DNA from: an uncultured Clostridia bacterium
GTDB taxonomy: Bacteria > Bacillota > Clostridia > Christensenellales > Aristaeellaceae
DNA length: 9,320 bases
NCBI GenBank assembly: GCA_937886445.1
Contig: CALGBY010000078.1
Coordinates: 1 to 9,320, forward strand
Direction: 5' to 3'
The translations under genes were made by a program, and so were the position numbers. The notes under the pieces are model-generated. The model had not been told where the DNA came from, made no database searches, and saw only the letters and a program-made list of their open reading frames with translations. This document shows positions 7,401 through 9,320 of the stretch, in pieces (the first letter of the stretch is position 1; each line of letters starts with the position of its first letter).

Positions 7401-7436
7401 TTAATAAGTTTATATCATATAGGAAATCAATGCAAA
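7401..7436 (-). promoter_or_regulatory. groES-groL promoter
   Basis: Two overlapping choices exist on the minus strand. One is TTTGCA (7436-7431), 16 nt, TATAAA (7414-7409), with a start near 7402. The other is TTGATT (7430-7425), 18 nt, TATTAA (7406-7401), with a start near 7394. Either puts CIRCE at the very beginning of the transcript, as in other HrcA-controlled operons. I slightly favour the first for its better -10 box. Confidence 0.6.
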
Positions 7437-7513
7437 TTGACGGATAAGATGTGACGGGCAAAATTTGGCTATACACGTGGAAAACATATCAAAATCATAA
7501 GAATACTTTAATT

Positions 7514-7582
7514 ATCTCCAATATACTCGTATAATCTCCAAATTTCAGAATTATCACCGCTTTCAATATACTGTATAGTATA
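7514..7582. repeat. AT-rich cluster of short repeats upstream of mutY
   Basis: ATCTCCAA occurs twice in direct orientation, at 7514-7521 and 7534-7541, exactly 20 bp apart. CAATATACT followed by GTATA also occurs twice, at 7519-7533 (one extra C between the parts) and 7564-7577. The first copy contains the dyad TATAC-TC-GTATA (7522-7533). The second is part of TATACT-GTAT-AGTATA (7567-7582), which covers the mutY -10 box. These could be protein-binding sites between the divergent groES and mutY units. AT-rich composition makes chance repeats more likely. Confidence 0.35.
7551..7579 (+). promoter_or_regulatory. Likely promoter of mutY
   Basis: TTATCA (7551-7556), a 17-nt spacer, and TATAGT (7574-7579). 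The expected start is near 7586, leaving a short leader of about 25 nt before the GTG start codon. Confidence 0.55.
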
Positions 7583-7610
7583 TATATCGAAGAAACAGGG
7601 GGGCTGTGCA

Positions 7611-8648
7611 GTGATCGCTCGGGATTTGCTTGAATGGTATGACAGAGAAAAAAGGCAGTTCGCGTTCCGGGGCACACATGACGCTTACCGTGTATGGGTA
7701 AGCGAGATCATGCTGCAGCAGACGAGAACAGAAACGGCGGAAGGATATTATAAACGATTTATCGCCCGTTTTCCCGATGTATATGCGCTGGCAAACGCGG
7801 ATGAGGAAAGTGTATTGAAGGAGTGGGAGGGACTCGGATACTATTCAAGAGCACGCAATATGAAGAAGGCAGCCGAAATGGTTTGCGCTGAACACGGCGG
7901 TGTATTTCCGGATACGCTGAAGGAAATGACGGCATTGCCGGGAGTAGGCAGCTATACAGCCTCTGCTGTGCTTTCGATCGCATACGGGCTTCCGCATCCG
8001 GCGATGGACGGAAACCTTACAAGGGTTTTCAGCCGCCTATACCACATTACGGATTGTGTGGATGAAAGGGAGACGGCTGATAAGCTCATGTGCATCGCAA
8101 AGGACGAAATGCCGGATGTACGGTGCGGGGATTTCAATCAGGCCTTGATGGACCTCGGAGCCACGATATGTGTGCTGGGCACACCGGATTGCGAAAGATG
8201 TCCGGTCTGCCGGCATTGCCTCTCATATCAGCACGGAGACGCTGAGGAATTGCCGAGAAAAGCCAAAACGGCACCGCCGGCAGTTGTGAATATCAATGTG
8301 GTGCTTGTTTTCCGCGGGAATACCGTTATGATGGTCAAACGCGAAAAATCGCTCCTGAAGAATATGTGGACCTACGGCCTGTCAGAGAACACTGATCCGG
8401 ATCAATGTGCCGAGGCACTGAGACTTAGAAAAGGCACATTACACTACGTTGATTCCGCCCGGCATGTGTTTACTCACAGGATATGGGAAATGAGGATCTA
8501 TGAAGCCGAAGCGGATGAGCATTATGTACCTCCCCGCGGATATATGTTTGTCACACAAGGGGAGATGGAAGCTCTGCCCATGCCCGCGGCAATGCGCACG
8601 GCAAAACGCATTGCGGTAAAGGAATTGACCGGATGTCAGAAAGAATGA
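7611..8648 (+). CDS. mutY: Adenine DNA glycosylase MutY
   Basis: A 345-residue base-excision repair enzyme that removes adenine mispaired with 8-oxoguanine. The glycosylase domain (about 1-205) shows SEIMLQQT with catalytic Glu32, the family signature WEGLGYYSRARN, the helix-hairpin-helix LPGVGSYTA (109-117), and MDGN with catalytic Asp133. A [4Fe-4S] cluster is formed by Cys187, Cys194, Cys197 and Cys203 (C-X6-C-X2-C-X5-C); Cys200 is extra. The C-terminal NUDIX-like domain (about 235-335), which recognises 8-oxoguanine, has VVLVFRG, SLLKNMWTYGL and HVFTHRIW. One oddity: the usual LPWR motif just before the catalytic helix reads FAFR (17-20). The start is GTG, supported by AGGGGGG (7597-7603) 7 nt upstream; no in-frame ATG occurs before residue 34. 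The gene is divergent from groES and transcribed alone. EndoIII is excluded by the C-terminal domain and the MutY-type signatures. Confidence 0.95.
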   Translation: MIARDLLEWYDREKRQFAFRGTHDAYRVWVSEIMLQQTRTETAEGYYKRFIARFPDVYALANADEESVLKEWEGLGYYSRARNMKKAAEMVCAEHGGVFPDTLKEMTALPGVGSYTASAVLSIAYGLPHPAMDGNLTRVFSRLYHITDCVDERETADKLMCIAKDEMPDVRCGDFNQALMDLGATICVLGTPDCERCPVCRHCLSYQHGDAEELPRKAKTAPPAVVNINVVLVFRGNTVMMVKREKSLLKNMWTYGLSENTDPDQCAEALRLRKGTLHYVDSARHVFTHRIWEMRIYEAEADEHYVPPRGYMFVTQGEMEALPMPAAMRTAKRIAVKELTGCQKE

Positions 8649-8695
8649 TGAAAAGTATAGTATGGCTCATCACGGCTCTCTGTTCACATATGCTT

Positions 8696-8723
8696 TGCGC
8701 GTAAAACCGGCATTTTATGCGCA
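8696..8723 (+). terminator. Hairpin after mutY, possible weak terminator
   Basis: TGCGCGTAAAA (8696-8706) pairs with TTTTATGCGCA (8713-8723) through 11 positions with a single G-U, around the loop CCGGCA. It lies 47 nt past the mutY stop codon. No U-tract follows, so mutY mRNA may end here inefficiently or the structure may only stabilise its 3' end. Confidence 0.45.
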
Positions 8724-8732
8724 TATGATATG

Positions 8733-8767
8733 TTCAAAACATTTTGAAAATTTTTTTCAAAAAAGTA
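8733..8767 (+). promoter_or_regulatory. AT-rich upstream element of the tRNA promoter
   Basis: This almost pure A/T stretch sits directly upstream of the -35 box, in the place of an UP element that binds the alpha subunit of RNA polymerase at strong rRNA/tRNA promoters. It holds overlapping dyads: TTCAAAA (8733-8739) with TTTTGAA (8742-8748), and TTTTGAAAA (8742-8750) with TTTTCAAAA (8754-8762). Confidence 0.5.
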
Positions 8768-8796
8768 TTGACATAGCGAATGATGTGATATATAAT
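8768..8796 (+). promoter_or_regulatory. Consensus promoter of the tRNA operon
   Basis: TTGACA (8768-8773), exactly 17 nt, TATAAT (8791-8796): a perfect match to the sigma-A consensus. The predicted start is near 8803, some 27 nt before the first tRNA. Such strength is expected for stable RNA. Confidence 0.92.
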
Positions 8797-8829
8797 CATT
8801 CTCGCCGCTTGAGAAACGGCATCAGCCTT

Positions 8830-8903
8830 CGGGGTGTAGCGCAGTCTGGTAGCGCACGTGCTTTGGGAGCATGGGGCCGGGGGTTCGAATCCCTTCACCC
8901 CGA
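8830..8903 (+). tRNA. tRNA-Pro (anticodon TGG)
   Basis: Full cloverleaf of 74 nt. The acceptor CGGGGTG pairs with CACCCCG and the discriminator base is A. The D stem is GCGC/GCGC, the anticodon stem CGTGC/GCATG has one G-U, and the T loop is TTCGAAT. Anticodon TGG is at 8864-8866. The T stem has two G-U pairs at its outer end. The 3' CCA is not encoded. First gene of the cluster. Confidence 0.97.
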
Positions 8904-8925
8904 CGCGATCCACACCGGTTTACGT

Positions 8926-8998
8926 GGCTCCGTGGTCAAGAGGCCTAAGACACCGCCCTTTCACGGCGGTCACCCGGGTTCGAATCCCGGCGGAGTCA
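8926..8998 (+). tRNA. tRNA-Glu (anticodon TTC)
   Basis: Full cloverleaf of 73 nt. The acceptor GGCTCCG pairs with CGGAGTC (one G-U), with discriminator A. The anticodon stem is CCGCC/GGCGG with TTC at 8960-8962, and the T stem is CCGGG/CCCGG. CCA is not encoded. Confidence 0.97.
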
Positions 8999-9023
8999 CT
9001 CTTTTCTTCCTGAATCGGTTATT

Positions 9024-9097
<74 letters not shown>

Positions 9098-9110
9098 CAG
9101 CCATTTTCCT

Positions 9111-9187
9111 GGCCCGGTAGCTCAGTTGGTTAGAGCGCCAGCCTGTCACGCTGGAGGTCGAGGGTTCGAGCCCCTTCCGGGTCGCCA
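9111..9187 (+). tRNA. tRNA-Asp (anticodon GTC)
   Basis: Full cloverleaf of 77 nt including CCA. The acceptor GGCCCGG pairs with CCGGGTC (one G-U), and the discriminator is G, as usual for Asp. The anticodon stem is CCAGC/GCTGG with GTC at 9145-9147. CCA is encoded at 9185-9187, unlike the three tRNAs before it. Confidence 0.97.
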
Positions 9188-9191
9188 ATTT

Positions 9192-9267
9192 GCCTTGGTA
9201 GCTCAGTCGGTAGAGCATGTGACTGAAAATCACAGTGTCGGTGGTTCGATTCCGCCCCAAGGCACCA
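9192..9267 (+). tRNA. tRNA-Phe (anticodon GAA)
   Basis: Full cloverleaf of 76 nt including CCA. The acceptor GCCTTGG pairs with CCAAGGC, with discriminator A. The anticodon stem is TGTGA/TCACA with GAA at 9225-9227. CCA is encoded at 9265-9267. Only 4 nt separate it from tRNA-Asp. Confidence 0.97.
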
Positions 9268-9273
9268 CGGTAT

Positions 9274-9320
9274 GCGGTAGTAGCTCAGTTGGTAGAGCGC
9301 CACCTTGCCAAGGTGGAGGT
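9274..9320 (+). tRNA. tRNA-Gly (anticodon GCC), cut by window end
   Basis: The 5' acceptor strand GCGGTAG, the D arm GCTC...GAGC, and the anticodon stem CCACC/GGTGG with GCC at 9307-9309 are present. The T arm and the 3' acceptor strand lie beyond the window. It starts 6 nt after tRNA-Phe, so the cluster continues to the right. Confidence 0.92.

Noticed and set aside
7495..7677. A 60-codon minus-strand frame over the mutY promoter and start.
   Set aside because: It overlaps mutY coding DNA and AT-rich control sequence, with no recognisable motif.

Overview
The window looks like ordinary chromosomal DNA of a Gram-positive anaerobe, most likely a member of the Clostridia (Bacillota). The evidence is a perfect CIRCE operator in front of groES-groL, strong purine-rich Shine-Dalgarno sites, consensus sigma-A promoters, a DUF4358-type lipoprotein, and a dense tRNA cluster in which only some genes encode CCA. 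I cannot place it at family level. Coding DNA is moderately GC-rich, while the intergenic regions are clearly AT-rich.

Layout from left to right. A two-way terminator (71-111) lies beyond the end of a minus-strand alpha/beta hydrolase (126-1718). A divergent control region (about 1719-1939) carries one promoter for the hydrolase and one for a small lipoprotein (1940-2395). A PMCA-type calcium P-type ATPase (2557-5202) follows with its own promoter. It converges on the minus-strand groES-groL operon (7340 down to 5409), and the two are separated by a hairpin and a strong groL terminator. A second divergent, AT-rich control region (7341-7610) holds CIRCE and the groES promoter on one side and the mutY promoter on the other. 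mutY (7611-8648) is followed by a hairpin, an AT-rich tract, a perfect-consensus promoter, and a tRNA operon reading Pro(TGG), Glu(TTC), CAT (Met or Ile2), Asp(GTC), Phe(GAA) and Gly(GCC), the last cut by the window edge.

The genes do not form one pathway. They are separate housekeeping units: protein folding (groES-groL), repair of 8-oxoguanine mispairs (mutY), calcium export (ATPase), and translation (tRNAs). The hydrolase and lipoprotein are the least characterised. Every gene appears intact, apart from the tRNA-Gly cut by the window edge. I see no insertion sequence, CRISPR array, phage gene or toxin-antitoxin pair, and nothing I would call a new multi-gene system.

The points most worth a second look are: the hydrolase, which looks like a degenerate hydrolase-like half fused to an active half; a 7-bp inverted repeat over that gene's -35 box; repeated TATACT/GTATA motifs and a dyad over the mutY -10 box; the FAFR replacement of the usual LPWR motif in MutY; and the CAT tRNA, whose acceptor stem fits tRNA-Ile2.
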